A DNA stretch of 64,000 nt from Clostridium sp. AT4 (GTDB lineage: Bacteria > Bacillota > Clostridia > Lachnospirales > Lachnospiraceae): assembly GCF_001517625.2 (NCBI RefSeq), contig NZ_LN999828.1:946303-1010302 (forward strand). The letters run 5' to 3'. Below the pieces are notes generated by a model. The model was given only the letters and a program-made list of their open reading frames with translations. It searched no databases and was not told where the DNA came from. Shown here piece by piece: positions 11,608 to 20,953 of the stretch. The stretch's first letter is position 1, and every line of letters starts with the position of its first letter. Position numbers and translations under genes: made by a program.

Positions 11608-13372
11608 GGAGGCCTTTCAGGCGGCTCTTTTGGGCGATCTGGACAAAGTAAAGCAGCTGGCAGGCCATACCTTCCATCTGGAAACCTGTGATGAGAAAGG
11701 GAACAGCCTTCTTCATTATGCGGTAAGAAGCAAAAATCTTGAGCTGGTGCGTTTCCTTACAGAAGCGGGAGGGCTGGATCTGACCTGGGCCAATGCAGAT
11801 CTGGTAACGCCCTTTGATCTGGCTCATATCCAGGCCAAGGAGCATCCGGGCGATCTGGCGGCAGAGGAAATGGAAGCCTGGATTGCTTCCGTCTGCGGCT
11901 TTTCCCATGAAGCCTGCTACCGCAATCCGGTGGTCCGGGGGATGTACCCAGATCCCAGCATTGTGCGTGTGGGAGAAGACTACTACATGGTTAATTCCAG
12001 CTTTATCTTTTTTCCGGGAATTCCGGTGTCCCATTCCAGAGATCTGGTCCACTGGGAAACCATTGGATATGTGGCGGCGGATCCGGACTGGGCCAGGAAG
12101 TATCTGGGGCCGTTAGAGGGCGGAAGAGGCTTCTGGGCGCCGGATATCAGCTATCATGACGGCTGGTTTACCGTCTGTGCCACCCTTCGGATGAATGATG
12201 ACGCGGATTGTATCCAAACCCAGTTTGTGGCCCGTTCCAGAAAGCCGGAAGGCCCTTATGAGAAACCGGTGATCCACAAAGTTTTAGGAATCGATCCCTC
12301 CATTTTCCATGATGAGGACGGGCGCACCTATATGCTTCTTAACCGCGGAGCACGCATCATGGAGATCTCTGAGGACGGGAAAGAATGTCTTTCAGAACCG
12401 GAGCTGATCTGGTATGGCTGGGATAAGCATGGGCCTGAGGGGCCTCATATTTTGAAAAAGGACGGCTGGTATTACTGTTTCCTGGCTGAGGGTGGAACCG
12501 GGATCGGACACAAAATTACGGTGGCCCGCTCCCGGCAGCTTATGGGCCCCTATGAGGACTGTCCCTATAACCCGATCATGACCCAGAAGGATCCGGCTGC
12601 AGCCATCCAGTGCTGCGGCCATGGAAAACCGGTCAGTACTCCAGACGGACGCTGGTATATGGTATATCTCTGTTCGCGGTATCTGGACGGAAAATGGGGA
12701 ATTTTGGGAAGAGAAACGTGTCTGGATGAGATTACCTGGACACCCGATGGCTGGCCGCTGGTAAATCAGAGAAAAGGCCCCTCTTATATGGCAAAGCTTC
12801 CTCTTAATGGATTGCAGAAACCGGATCCGGTTAAGCTTCCTTATGACGGCTGGCTCTGTCCAAGAACCATTGACAGAGAGCGTAGCTTCGTTTCTCCCGA
12901 AGGAATCCTTCGTATCCGGGGAGAAGGAAAGGACTTAAATGACAGAAGCTGCGTCAGCCTTCTGGTAAAACGCCAGCCGGATTTTAACTTTACCTGCGAA
13001 TATGAAATGTGGGCTCCGGATGAGGACGGATACCGGGATGCCGGACTGACCTTATACTATGATGAAAACACATTTATCAAATTTGGCATAAAGGGTAACA
13101 GCCTGTTTGTCAGAGAATATGTGGACGACGCCTATGTCCGCTGTCTGGAGCAGGATTTTGAGCCGGGAAACCGTCCTGTTTCCCTTAAAATTGTCACGGA
13201 AGGGCTTAAGAGGTCTTTCTATATCAATGGAACATGCGTTGGCGTTTTTGACCACGTTACGTCCCTTTGTTCAGAGGGATTAAAAAAGGGAAAACGCTTT
13301 ACAGGAGCAATGACAGGAGTGTATAACAATGGAACGAATTTTATATGCTGGAGACAGCACCGTAGCATTTAA
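11570..13372 (+). CDS. Ankyrin-repeat / glycoside hydrolase family 43 fusion protein
   Basis: This 600-residue protein starts at ATG 11570 behind AGGAGG (11553-11558), inside the end of the previous gene. Residues about 10-115 carry two to three ankyrin repeats (AALLGDLDKVKQL; GNSLLHYAVRSKNLELVRFL; LVTPFDLAHIQAKE). From about residue 120 a GH43 propeller begins: base Asp in GMYPDPSIVRVGEDYYMV, second Asp in GIDPSIFHDEDGRTY, acid Glu in GPEGPHILKKDGWYY. A beta-sandwich ends the protein. There is no signal peptide. The two GH43 genes probably cut different linkages of one imported glycan. Ankyrin repeats normally bind proteins, so docking to a partner is possible but unproven. Confidence 0.9.
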   Translation: MITYTSATKKIAEEAFQAALLGDLDKVKQLAGHTFHLETCDEKGNSLLHYAVRSKNLELVRFLTEAGGLDLTWANADLVTPFDLAHIQAKEHPGDLAAEEMEAWIASVCGFSHEACYRNPVVRGMYPDPSIVRVGEDYYMVNSSFIFFPGIPVSHSRDLVHWETIGYVAADPDWARKYLGPLEGGRGFWAPDISYHDGWFTVCATLRMNDDADCIQTQFVARSRKPEGPYEKPVIHKVLGIDPSIFHDEDGRTYMLLNRGARIMEISEDGKECLSEPELIWYGWDKHGPEGPHILKKDGWYYCFLAEGGTGIGHKITVARSRQLMGPYEDCPYNPIMTQKDPAAAIQCCGHGKPVSTPDGRWYMVYLCSRYLDGKWGILGRETCLDEITWTPDGWPLVNQRKGPSYMAKLPLNGLQKPDPVKLPYDGWLCPRTIDRERSFVSPEGILRIRGEGKDLNDRSCVSLLVKRQPDFNFTCEYEMWAPDEDGYRDAGLTLYYDENTFIKFGIKGNSLFVREYVDDAYVRCLEQDFEPGNRPVSLKIVTEGLKRSFYINGTCVGVFDHVTSLCSEGLKKGKRFTGAMTGVYNNGTNFICWRQHRSI

Positions 13373-13985
13373 CAAAATCCATACATATCCCCAGACCGGC
13401 ATGAGCCAGGCTCTGCCGCTGTACTTAAAGGATAATATCCAGGTAATAAGCTTTGCAAAAAACGGCCGCAGCACCAGGTCCTTTATTGCAGAGGGACGGC
13501 TTGCCGCCATTGAGAAGGAACTTAAGAAGGGGGATTATCTGTTCGTCCAGTTCGGTCACAATGATTCAAAAGCAGATGAAGCGCGTCACACCGATCCGGA
13601 TACGGATTTTAAGGAAAATCTTCGGATGTTTGCAGAGACAGCAAAGGCCTGCGGTGCAAAGGCCGTATTTATTACCCCCATTGCCAGACGTCTGTTTGAT
13701 GAAAACGGAACTTTTAAACCGGGAAGCCACGGTGCCTATCCCAGGGCGATGAAAGAGGCGGCAAAGGAAGCAGGCGTTCCGGTTGTGGATCTTACTACTG
13801 TGACAGAACAGTATCTGGCACAGGTGGGGGAACTGTGGTCTCGTCCGCTGTTTGTGTGGCCAAAGGACAATACCCATTTAAAATATGAAGGGGCCGTTAT
13901 GATGGCCGGATTCCTTGCAGAGGGCCTTCGGGCATTGGGAGAGCCATACAGCAGCCTTCTGGCAGAGGAGAAGGAGGAGCAGTAA
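13329..13985 (+). CDS. SGNH/GDSL acetylesterase (rhamnogalacturonan acetylesterase-like)
   Basis: The 218-residue SGNH hydrolase has block I YAGDSTVA with the nucleophile Ser near residue 10, block II-like FAKNGRSTRSF, block III QFGHNDSK, and block V DNTHLKYEGA with the catalytic Asp and His. This pattern matches the RhgT/YesT rhamnogalacturonan acetylesterase group, which removes acetyl groups from sugars. No signal peptide is seen, so it would deacetylate imported oligosaccharides before or along with GH43 action. It starts 44 bases inside the ankyrin-GH43 gene. Acetylated xylan is an equally possible substrate. Confidence 0.86.
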   Translation: MERILYAGDSTVAFNKIHTYPQTGMSQALPLYLKDNIQVISFAKNGRSTRSFIAEGRLAAIEKELKKGDYLFVQFGHNDSKADEARHTDPDTDFKENLRMFAETAKACGAKAVFITPIARRLFDENGTFKPGSHGAYPRAMKEAAKEAGVPVVDLTTVTEQYLAQVGELWSRPLFVWPKDNTHLKYEGAVMMAGFLAEGLRALGEPYSSLLAEEKEEQ

Positions 13986-13986
13986 A

Positions 13987-15774
13987 ATGGACCGGTATCA
14001 GGAGATGGAGCGCCGCTTTGCAGCCTGTTATCAAAAGCATGGGAAGCACTCTGTACGGGTGCTTCTGGAATTCTACAGGGGACAGTATCACAAATTTCTT
14101 CTCTCCACTCTCTTTTTCCTGCTGAAACATTCCCCGGCCCTCCTTTCCCCTCTTTTGATCGCAAATGTAGTCAATGGGGTGATCGAGGGAGGAGAAGCCG
14201 GGAGCAGGGCAATTTTTATTAATGTGGGAATCTGGCTGGGGCTTTTGAGCATCCATCTGCCTGCAAACTGGATCCACAATCAGCTGAAAAGCCGTGTGAT
14301 CCGAAATACGGAAGCCGGACTTCGGGCGGCCCTGGTAAGAAAGCTTCAGGAGCTGTCCATTCCCTACCATACAGGCAGCCAGTCGGGCCGCCTTCAGTCA
14401 AAGATCATGCGTGACGTGGAGGCAGTGGAAACGCTGTCGTCCCAGCTGTTTGTCAATATGCTTAATATTGTGATGAATCTCGTGATCACTCTGTCGATCA
14501 CAGCCGTAAAAAACCGGCTGATCCTTGTGTTTTTCGTTCTGGTCGCTCCGGTGGCTGCCGGAGCGGTGGTGGCATTCAGGACCAAGATCCACAGGGAAAA
14601 CCGCTCCTTCCGCCAGGGAATGGAGGAAACCAGCGCCAGGGTGATGGAGATGGTAGAGATGGTTCCTGTAGCAAGGGCCCATGCGTTAGAGGACAAGGAA
14701 GCAGCCAGGATCAGTGCGCTTCTTGAAGAAACCGCCAACCGGGGCTACCGCCTGGATATGGTACAGGCCCACTTTGGAGCGGTAAGCTGGGTGGTATTTC
14801 AGGTGTTTCAGGTGGTATGCCTGGCGGTATCCGGTTTTATGGCCATGTCCGGCCTTATAAAGGTGGGAGACGTGACCTTTTATCAGTCCAGCTTTACGAC
14901 CGTAGTGAATCAGTTTTCCGCCCTGATCAACCTGCTTCCCATTCTTACAAAGGGACTGGAATCCGTTTCCTCCATCGGAGAAGTGCTGTCCTCGGATGAG
15001 GTAGAGAAAAATGAAGGAAAGGAAGAGCTGGCTTCCTTAAAAGGAGAGTATTCTTTTAAACAGGTAAGCTTTTCCTATCCGGACAGCGACAGGGAGGTGC
15101 TTCACGGCCTGGAGTTTACGGTAAAGCAGGGAGAAACCATTGCCCTGGTGGGAGAGTCGGGCTCTGGAAAGACAACCATTTTAAATATGCTCATTGGTTT
15201 TATCCTGCCTTCAGGGGGACAGCTGCTGTTAGACGGAAAGGATATGAAGGGCCTGAATCTAAGGACCTACCGCCGTTTTCTGTCCGTGGTGCCTCAGACG
15301 CCGGTATTGTTTACCGGAACCGTGCGGGAAAATATTACCTATGGTCTGGAACATGTGAGTGAGGAGCAGATCGCGCAGGCAGTAGAAGCAGCCAATCTGT
15401 CCGAGGTGATAAAGAGGCTGCCCCAGGGGCTTGATACCATGATTGAAGAGCATGGAGCCAATTTAAGCGGAGGCCAGCGCCAGAGGATATCCATTGCACG
15501 GGCGCTGATCCGCAATCCTCAGGTCATTATTCTGGATGAGGCTACGTCGGCTCTGGACAGCATCTCTGAGTCGGAGATCCAGGAGGCCTTAGAACGCCTC
15601 ACAAAGGGAAGGACTACCTTTATTGTGGCTCACCGCCTTTCTACCGTGCGCGGAGCCGACAGGATCCTTGTCATCGGACAGGGAAGGATCAGGGAACAGG
15701 GAAGCTATCAGGAGCTGATGGCAAAAAAAGGAGAATTTTATCAGATGGAACAGCTTCAGAGAATGGTGAGGTAG
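13987..15774 (+). CDS. ABC exporter-type protein (fused membrane and ATPase domains)
   Basis: The 595-residue protein has a six-helix type-1 exporter membrane domain (about residues 30-320) followed by an ATPase domain: Walker A GESGSGKTT, Q-loop VVPQTPVLFTG, signature LSGGQRQR, Walker B VIILDEATSALD and H-loop VAHRL. The ATG at 13987 lies 8 bases after AAGGAGGAG; an upstream in-frame codon is inside the esterase gene. It is not the missing importer ATPase, because its own membrane domain is fused. What it exports is unknown; it stands between an acetylesterase and yesL. It would work as a homodimer. Confidence 0.9.
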   Translation: MDRYQEMERRFAACYQKHGKHSVRVLLEFYRGQYHKFLLSTLFFLLKHSPALLSPLLIANVVNGVIEGGEAGSRAIFINVGIWLGLLSIHLPANWIHNQLKSRVIRNTEAGLRAALVRKLQELSIPYHTGSQSGRLQSKIMRDVEAVETLSSQLFVNMLNIVMNLVITLSITAVKNRLILVFFVLVAPVAAGAVVAFRTKIHRENRSFRQGMEETSARVMEMVEMVPVARAHALEDKEAARISALLEETANRGYRLDMVQAHFGAVSWVVFQVFQVVCLAVSGFMAMSGLIKVGDVTFYQSSFTTVVNQFSALINLLPILTKGLESVSSIGEVLSSDEVEKNEGKEELASLKGEYSFKQVSFSYPDSDREVLHGLEFTVKQGETIALVGESGSGKTTILNMLIGFILPSGGQLLLDGKDMKGLNLRTYRRFLSVVPQTPVLFTGTVRENITYGLEHVSEEQIAQAVEAANLSEVIKRLPQGLDTMIEEHGANLSGGQRQRISIARALIRNPQVIILDEATSALDSISESEIQEALERLTKGRTTFIVAHRLSTVRGADRILVIGQGRIREQGSYQELMAKKGEFYQMEQLQRMVR

Positions 15775-15780
15775 GAAAAT

Positions 15781-16431
15781 ATGCTGCGATATGACGGACC
15801 ATTTATAACGTTTTTAATGAAACTGGGAGACATGATCATCCTTCACGTACTCTGGCTCCTCTGCAGCCTGCCGGTTATAACGGCAGGACCTGCTTTGGCA
15901 GCCGCCCATTATGCAGCCCTGCGGATTGTCAGGGATGAAGGCGGCTCTGTGTGCTCCATGTTTTTTAAAGCCTTCCGGATTAATTTTTTTCAGGCGCTTC
16001 CTCTGGGAGTTATAAGTCTTTTAGCCGGTGCGGTGATCGGAACCGATCTGTACCTGCTTTCCGGCCCGGTACAGCCAAAGGGAGCGGCGGGACTTTTTAT
16101 GCTGGCTCTTACCGTGTTTCTTTCCATTCTTTACGGGATTCTTATGCTGTGGCTGTGGCCGGTACTTGTAACCTTTGAAAATACATGGATGGGAACCATA
16201 AAAAGTGCATACATGATGGCAGCATCAAACTGGGGGGCAACCTCTGCCATGATCCTTCAGGATCTTGTACTGGGGATCGCTGCAGTATTCAGTATTGCCT
16301 TTCTGCCCCAGGCGGCCATTATTTTTCTTATTTTCGGCTGTCCGCTGTTTTTTGTGGTCAATGCCTTCCATATACGCAGAGCCTTTGACAGGATAAGGGA
16401 AAATAGCAGTAAGGAGGACGAAGATGAGTAA
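15781..16431 (+). CDS. yesL: YesL family membrane protein (DUF624)
   Basis: This 216-residue protein has about five membrane helices and opens with a typical YesL start (GPFITFLMKLGDMIILHVLWLLCSLPVITAGPA). YesL proteins occur next to LplB/YtcP-type sugar importers and their AraC sensors across Firmicutes; their biochemical role is not established. The last 8 bases overlap the hydrolase gene at 16424. Ribosome binding is weaker than for its neighbours (TAGGAAAAT), so translation may depend on coupling to the exporter gene six bases upstream. Confidence 0.85.
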   Translation: MLRYDGPFITFLMKLGDMIILHVLWLLCSLPVITAGPALAAAHYAALRIVRDEGGSVCSMFFKAFRINFFQALPLGVISLLAGAVIGTDLYLLSGPVQPKGAAGLFMLALTVFLSILYGILMLWLWPVLVTFENTWMGTIKSAYMMAASNWGATSAMILQDLVLGIAAVFSIAFLPQAAIIFLIFGCPLFFVVNAFHIRRAFDRIRENSSKEDEDE

Positions 16432-17530
16432 CACAGGAGAACGGATCCTGCCAGTGAGCCGCTATTATGACAGCCTAAACGGGATGAAGCGAAAATATGA
16501 CCGTCTGGCAAGGCAGGAGGCTTTTTCAGGAACGAACGTGGAAGAATGGACGGGATGGAAAAATAAGGAAAAGAAACGCTTGTGGGAGCTTTTGGGAATG
16601 GACAAAATGGAAATCTGCTCCCCCTGCCCTGAAATAGCGGAACGAGTCATGCTGGACGGAGGAATCCTGAGGGAAAAGCTTCTTTTGCAGGTGGAACCGG
16701 ATATATGGATGCCGGTGTATCTGCTGATCCCGCCGGGCAGCGGACGTCATTCCGATTGTGTCCTTGCTCCCCATGGACATCAGGGGGCGGGAAAATACAG
16801 TGTGGCCGGCTGCAGTGAGATTCCGGCAGTGGCAGAGGCGATTGACCGTTTCCATTACGATTACGGCCTCTATCTGGCCCGGCTGGGATATGTTGCCGTC
16901 TGTCCCGATGCCAGAGGCTTTGGCGAGCGGAGGGATCTGGCTTTTCAGAAGGATGAGGAAAATGCATTTATGCGCGGAACCTGTTTCTATCTGGCCCATA
17001 TGGCAGAGCCCCTTGGAATGACTGTGGCAGGAATGAATACCTGGGATCTGATGCGCCTGATCGACTATCTGGAAGAGAGGGGAGAATGGAATACAGAGCA
17101 TCTGGGCTGCGTGGGCTTTTCTGGCGGAGGACTTCAGACGCTGTATCTGGCTGCATTGGATGAGCGTGTACGTTATGCAGTGATCAGCGGTTATCTGTAT
17201 GGATTTAAAGACTCTCTTCTGGAATTAAATGGAAATTGCAGCTGCAATTATGTCCCGGGGCTCTGGAATGCGCTGGATATGGGAGATATTGCGTCCCTCA
17301 TTGCGCCCAGACCACTTGTGATCCAGTCCGGCAGGGCAGATCACTTAAACGGCCCAAGGGGCATTGTCAATGCAGAGGAACAGGTGGAGATCGTACGAAA
17401 AGCCTATGGGTTAAACGGCGCCGCAGAATGTCTGGTCCACCGCTGTTATGAAGGGGGCCATCAGTTCCATGAAGAGGACCTGGAAGAAGATCTGAAAAGA
17501 ATGAAATTTTTTACACAAATCTCCGGTTAG
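16424..17530 (+). CDS. Alpha/beta hydrolase, acetylxylan esterase / dienelactone hydrolase-like
   Basis: The 368-residue cytoplasmic hydrolase shows the nucleophile elbow GFSGGG near residue 232, an oxyanion-like APHGHQG stretch, a probable catalytic Asp in SGRADHLNGP and a His in EGGHQFHEE near the C-terminus. Its layout resembles the large Abhydrolase_7 / acetylxylan-esterase-related group. It is the last gene of the sugar locus and starts 8 bases inside yesL with AAGGAGG ahead. A second deacetylase for the imported glycan is the most likely role, but the substrate is not visible in the sequence. Confidence 0.82.
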   Translation: MSNTGERILPVSRYYDSLNGMKRKYDRLARQEAFSGTNVEEWTGWKNKEKKRLWELLGMDKMEICSPCPEIAERVMLDGGILREKLLLQVEPDIWMPVYLLIPPGSGRHSDCVLAPHGHQGAGKYSVAGCSEIPAVAEAIDRFHYDYGLYLARLGYVAVCPDARGFGERRDLAFQKDEENAFMRGTCFYLAHMAEPLGMTVAGMNTWDLMRLIDYLEERGEWNTEHLGCVGFSGGGLQTLYLAALDERVRYAVISGYLYGFKDSLLELNGNCSCNYVPGLWNALDMGDIASLIAPRPLVIQSGRADHLNGPRGIVNAEEQVEIVRKAYGLNGAAECLVHRCYEGGHQFHEEDLEEDLKRMKFFTQISG

Positions 17531-17538
17531 ATGATAAA
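17510..17538 (+). promoter_or_regulatory. Possible promoter of the large GGDEF/EAL gene
   Basis: TTTACA at 17510-17515 and GATAAA at 17533-17538 are 17 bases apart, overlapping the stop of the esterase gene. No terminator separates the two genes, so read-through from the sugar operon is also possible. Confidence 0.4.
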
Positions 17539-17571
17539 ATACATAGTATCAATAAAGGAGATTTGATACAT

Positions 17572-20500
17572 ATGGATATAAGGGAAGATTTGAATATATA
17601 TATGCAGATCATCCGTCTTCTGGATGAAAGCGTCAATGGATATCTTTATGCCTGTGATCTGCAGGATGACCGCATGTATTTTACAGATAAGATCTGCCGC
17701 AGATTTGCACTGCCTTTTTCCGGAGAGCAGGGAATCCCGTTTAAAGAATGGGAAGCTGTTATTTATGACCGGGATGTAAAGCTCATAAAAGACGATATGG
17801 AGGCGGTCCGTTCGGGTAAAAGAAACGGCTGTGATATCGAATGCCGGATGATCGACAGGGAAGGAAACCGGGTGGGCGTTCATTGGCGTGCAACGGTGCA
17901 TGCGGATAAGTCAGGAAAGCCGGCAGTTCTTTTAGGGAGCATGGATGAGCTTGTCCTGGGACAGAGGATCGACAGTCTGACCGGATTGTGGAATTATGAT
18001 AAGTGTACAGAGGATCTGGAATCTGCTGTTTTAAAAGAAGAGGGATATTTTATCGTTTTTGGAATTGATAATTTTAAGCATATCAATGTAAAAAATGGAA
18101 GACCCTTTGGAAATGATGTTTTAAAGCGGATGACAGAAAGTCTGGAAAAAAATGCAGACTGTTTGGTTACGCTGTATCGGCTGGATGGAGACTGTTTTGC
18201 AGCAACCCTTCCGGGAAAAGGGAAAAAGGAAGTATTCTCCTTTTACGATACCGTCAGGCAGGAGATGGAAAAAGAGTGCACTTTATCAGCGGGAGCTGCC
18301 GCTTATTCCCCTAACCGGGGCATGGATGGCTGGACCGTATACCAGTTTGCGGAAAATGCCCTTGATCGGGCAAAAAAAGAGGGAAAAAATATGCTTATTT
18401 TCTTCTCTCCCGAAGATTATCAGAAAAAACTGGATCAGATTGAGCTTTTGGATGAGCTTAAGTCAGCTGTTGATCAGGGTTGCAGGGGATTTTATCTCTG
18501 TTATCAGCCCCAGATTGACAGTAAAAACTACGGATTGTACGGAGCCGAAGCGCTGCTTCGCTATGAATCAGGAAAACGCGGGATGGTAGGGCCCGATCAG
18601 TTTATTCCTCTGCTGGAGCAGAGCGGCCTGATCTGTGAAGTAGGATTATGGGTACTGAGGACGGCCATCAGACAGAGCGTATTATGGCGCAGGATTCTTC
18701 CAAGCTTTCATATCAGCGTAAATATATCCTATGTGCAGCTTCGTCAAAAGGAAATCGAGGAAGAGGTTTTAGGTATTCTCAGGGAAGAAGGACTGCCGGG
18801 AGACGCTCTCACTCTGGAAGTGACGGAAAGTATGCAGCTTCAGGACTATACCTATTATAATAAGATCTTTTATGACTGGAAGCGAAAAGGAATCCAGATT
18901 GCCATTGATGATTTCGGAACAGGATACTCCAGCTTAAGCTATTTAAAAAGCATTGATATTGATGAAACAAAGATTGACCGCTGTTTTGTGAATCGTATCC
19001 AGAAAAATGCCTACAACTACAGGCTTTTGGATAATGTAATACAGCTGGCTCACAGCGCCCGGATACGTGTCTGCTGTGAAGGCGTTGAGACGGAAGAAGA
19101 GCTGTTTGTTTTAAAGGAACTGTGTCCGGATGTGCTTCAGGGATATCTTTTTGCCAGACCCTGCAGAAAAGAGGAATTTGAACAGACCTATCTGAACCGG
19201 GATTCAAAGGCCTATAAGGAACGGAGAGAGCGGCTGTTAAAATTCAGGTGTCCGGCTGCCAGAGACGGAAAGCTGGATGGTACACAAGAGCGTACGGAGG
19301 AGACGTATGAAGACATTCTGGAGCATACCAGCCTGGGACTGTGGAGGATATGCGCAGATTTTGAAACAGAGTGCTACGAGCTGTATGCAGATCCAGTGAT
19401 GCTTCGGGTCATGGGAGTGGAAACGGCTCTTTCGCCAAAAGAATGTTATTTCCACTGGTACAACAGGATCAATGACGGATATTACAACTATATTAACCTT
19501 GCGATCCAGAGTGCGGTTGAAACGGGTAAGATTACACAGGTTGAGTATACATGGAATCATCCTTCCAGAGGTGAGGTTACGGTACGCTGTATGATGATAC
19601 GGGCCAAAAGGGAGAACAGCACGGTCTGGCTGGAGGGGTATCACCAGATCATCAGCGATCTGGAACGGCCTGATTTTCTGCCTGGCGGTCTTAAGAGCGA
19701 GATCTTTGAATACAACGAGCATAAGAAAACCATTTATTTCCATACGAAGCGTCAGATGATCGCGGGAGATAAGATCCGGGAAGAGGATTTTCCGGAATGC
19801 TGGATCCGAAAACAGATTGTCCATCCTCATTTTGCAGATGAATTTCAAACTATGTTCCGGGATGTTAAGGATAAGTGGAATCGGGCAGGCAGCGAGATGC
19901 TTTTTCGGACCAAATCCGGTTCCTATGAGTGGTTTAAGGTAAAGACCCGTCACCTCAGCGATAAAAAGGAGGATGTTTATACAGTTGCAGTGCTCATGGA
20001 TTCTGCAGATCAGGAACGTGCCATAGAGCTGGAATATATGAAAAAGACAGATTTTTATGAGGCTCTTCTTTCGGAAACTGTGGCCCATGCAGAGATAGAT
20101 GTGGAAAGCGGCCATATTATGGAGGCAGCAGGGCTGTGGGCATTCGTCCAGAGCAAGGATCAGGAACAGGATTTTGAAAGCATTGTTCAGCAGCAGATGA
20201 GAAGTGATCAGATCTTTTGTGAGGATCTGGAGCTTTATGAATCGTATATGGATCTTTCCTATATGAAGGAAATGTATAAAAGCGGAACCAATACGGTTGA
20301 ATTGTGCTTCCGCCACTATGTGAAAGAGCGTCTCTGCTGGATGAAGCTGGTGATCCATGTATTTCAGGATCATTATACAGAAAATATGTATGCTCTTGTG
20401 TATCTGAAAAATATTGATGCTGAAAAGAGGAGAGAGCTTGCGGCTGAGACAGCGGCCAAAAGTGATCCCCTTACCAGGGTATACAACCGGAGCAGCTTTG

Positions 20501-20949
20501 AAGAAGAGGTATCTGATTTTATGACAACCGGGGAAGATTCTGCAAGGGGAGCGCTGCTGATCCTGGATTTAGATGATTTTAAACAGGTCAATGACCGCTT
20601 TGGCCATTTAAAGGGAGATGAGGTATTGAAATCACTGGCAGAAGTGCTGCGCCATACCTTCCGAAGCCACGATCTGATTGGACGTCTGGGCGGAGATGAA
20701 TTTCTTGTATTTGTAAAAGGCATTGAAAATAAGGAAATCCTGGATAGGAGAATGGATCAGCTGTTTAGTCGGCTGAATGATTCCTGCGGGGACTTTCTTT
20801 CCTGCAGTGCCGGTATCTGTTTTGTATCGGGAGAAGGCTTTGATTATCAAAAAGCGCTCAAATGCGCAGATATGGCCCTGTATGAGAGCAAGAAGAAGGG
20901 AAAAAGAAGGTACAGCTATTACGAAAAAATGGAAGATATGAAAGTCTGA
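17572..20949 (+). CDS. Cyclic-di-GMP enzyme: degenerate GGDEF, EAL, PAS-like, C-terminal GGDEF
   Basis: The 1125-residue protein lacks membrane helices. Order: N-terminal PAS-like domain (to about 125); a GGDEF domain with a ruined motif (RLDGDCF near 205); an EAL phosphodiesterase that looks intact (AEALLRY, Glu in LEVTES, IDDFGTGYSSLSYLK, KIDRCF, CEGVET, LQGYLFARP); two PAS-like segments (about 570-950); and an intact C-terminal diguanylate cyclase (DPLTRVYNRSSF, LDLDDFKQVND, LGGDEF, ADMALYESKKKGK). It can in principle both make and break cyclic-di-GMP. I preferred ATG 17572 over TTG 17563, which sits too close to AAAGGAG. A strong terminator follows. Confidence 0.88.
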   Translation: MDIREDLNIYMQIIRLLDESVNGYLYACDLQDDRMYFTDKICRRFALPFSGEQGIPFKEWEAVIYDRDVKLIKDDMEAVRSGKRNGCDIECRMIDREGNRVGVHWRATVHADKSGKPAVLLGSMDELVLGQRIDSLTGLWNYDKCTEDLESAVLKEEGYFIVFGIDNFKHINVKNGRPFGNDVLKRMTESLEKNADCLVTLYRLDGDCFAATLPGKGKKEVFSFYDTVRQEMEKECTLSAGAAAYSPNRGMDGWTVYQFAENALDRAKKEGKNMLIFFSPEDYQKKLDQIELLDELKSAVDQGCRGFYLCYQPQIDSKNYGLYGAEALLRYESGKRGMVGPDQFIPLLEQSGLICEVGLWVLRTAIRQSVLWRRILPSFHISVNISYVQLRQKEIEEEVLGILREEGLPGDALTLEVTESMQLQDYTYYNKIFYDWKRKGIQIAIDDFGTGYSSLSYLKSIDIDETKIDRCFVNRIQKNAYNYRLLDNVIQLAHSARIRVCCEGVETEEELFVLKELCPDVLQGYLFARPCRKEEFEQTYLNRDSKAYKERRERLLKFRCPAARDGKLDGTQERTEETYEDILEHTSLGLWRICADFETECYELYADPVMLRVMGVETALSPKECYFHWYNRINDGYYNYINLAIQSAVETGKITQVEYTWNHPSRGEVTVRCMMIRAKRENSTVWLEGYHQIISDLERPDFLPGGLKSEIFEYNEHKKTIYFHTKRQMIAGDKIREEDFPECWIRKQIVHPHFADEFQTMFRDVKDKWNRAGSEMLFRTKSGSYEWFKVKTRHLSDKKEDVYTVAVLMDSADQERAIELEYMKKTDFYEALLSETVAHAEIDVESGHIMEAAGLWAFVQSKDQEQDFESIVQQQMRSDQIFCEDLELYESYMDLSYMKEMYKSGTNTVELCFRHYVKERLCWMKLVIHVFQDHYTENMYALVYLKNIDAEKRRELAAETAAKSDPLTRVYNRSSFEEEVSDFMTTGEDSARGALLILDLDDFKQVNDRFGHLKGDEVLKSLAEVLRHTFRSHDLIGRLGGDEFLVFVKGIENKEILDRRMDQLFSRLNDSCGDFLSCSAGICFVSGEGFDYQKALKCADMALYESKKKGKRRYSYYEKMEDMKV

Positions 20950-20953
20950 AAGG

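Noticed and set aside
19237-20373. 378-residue open frame on the minus strand
   Set aside because: It lies wholly antisense to the PAS-like region of the GGDEF/EAL gene, has no ribosome site and no recognisable motif; it is a by-product of the codon usage of the real gene.
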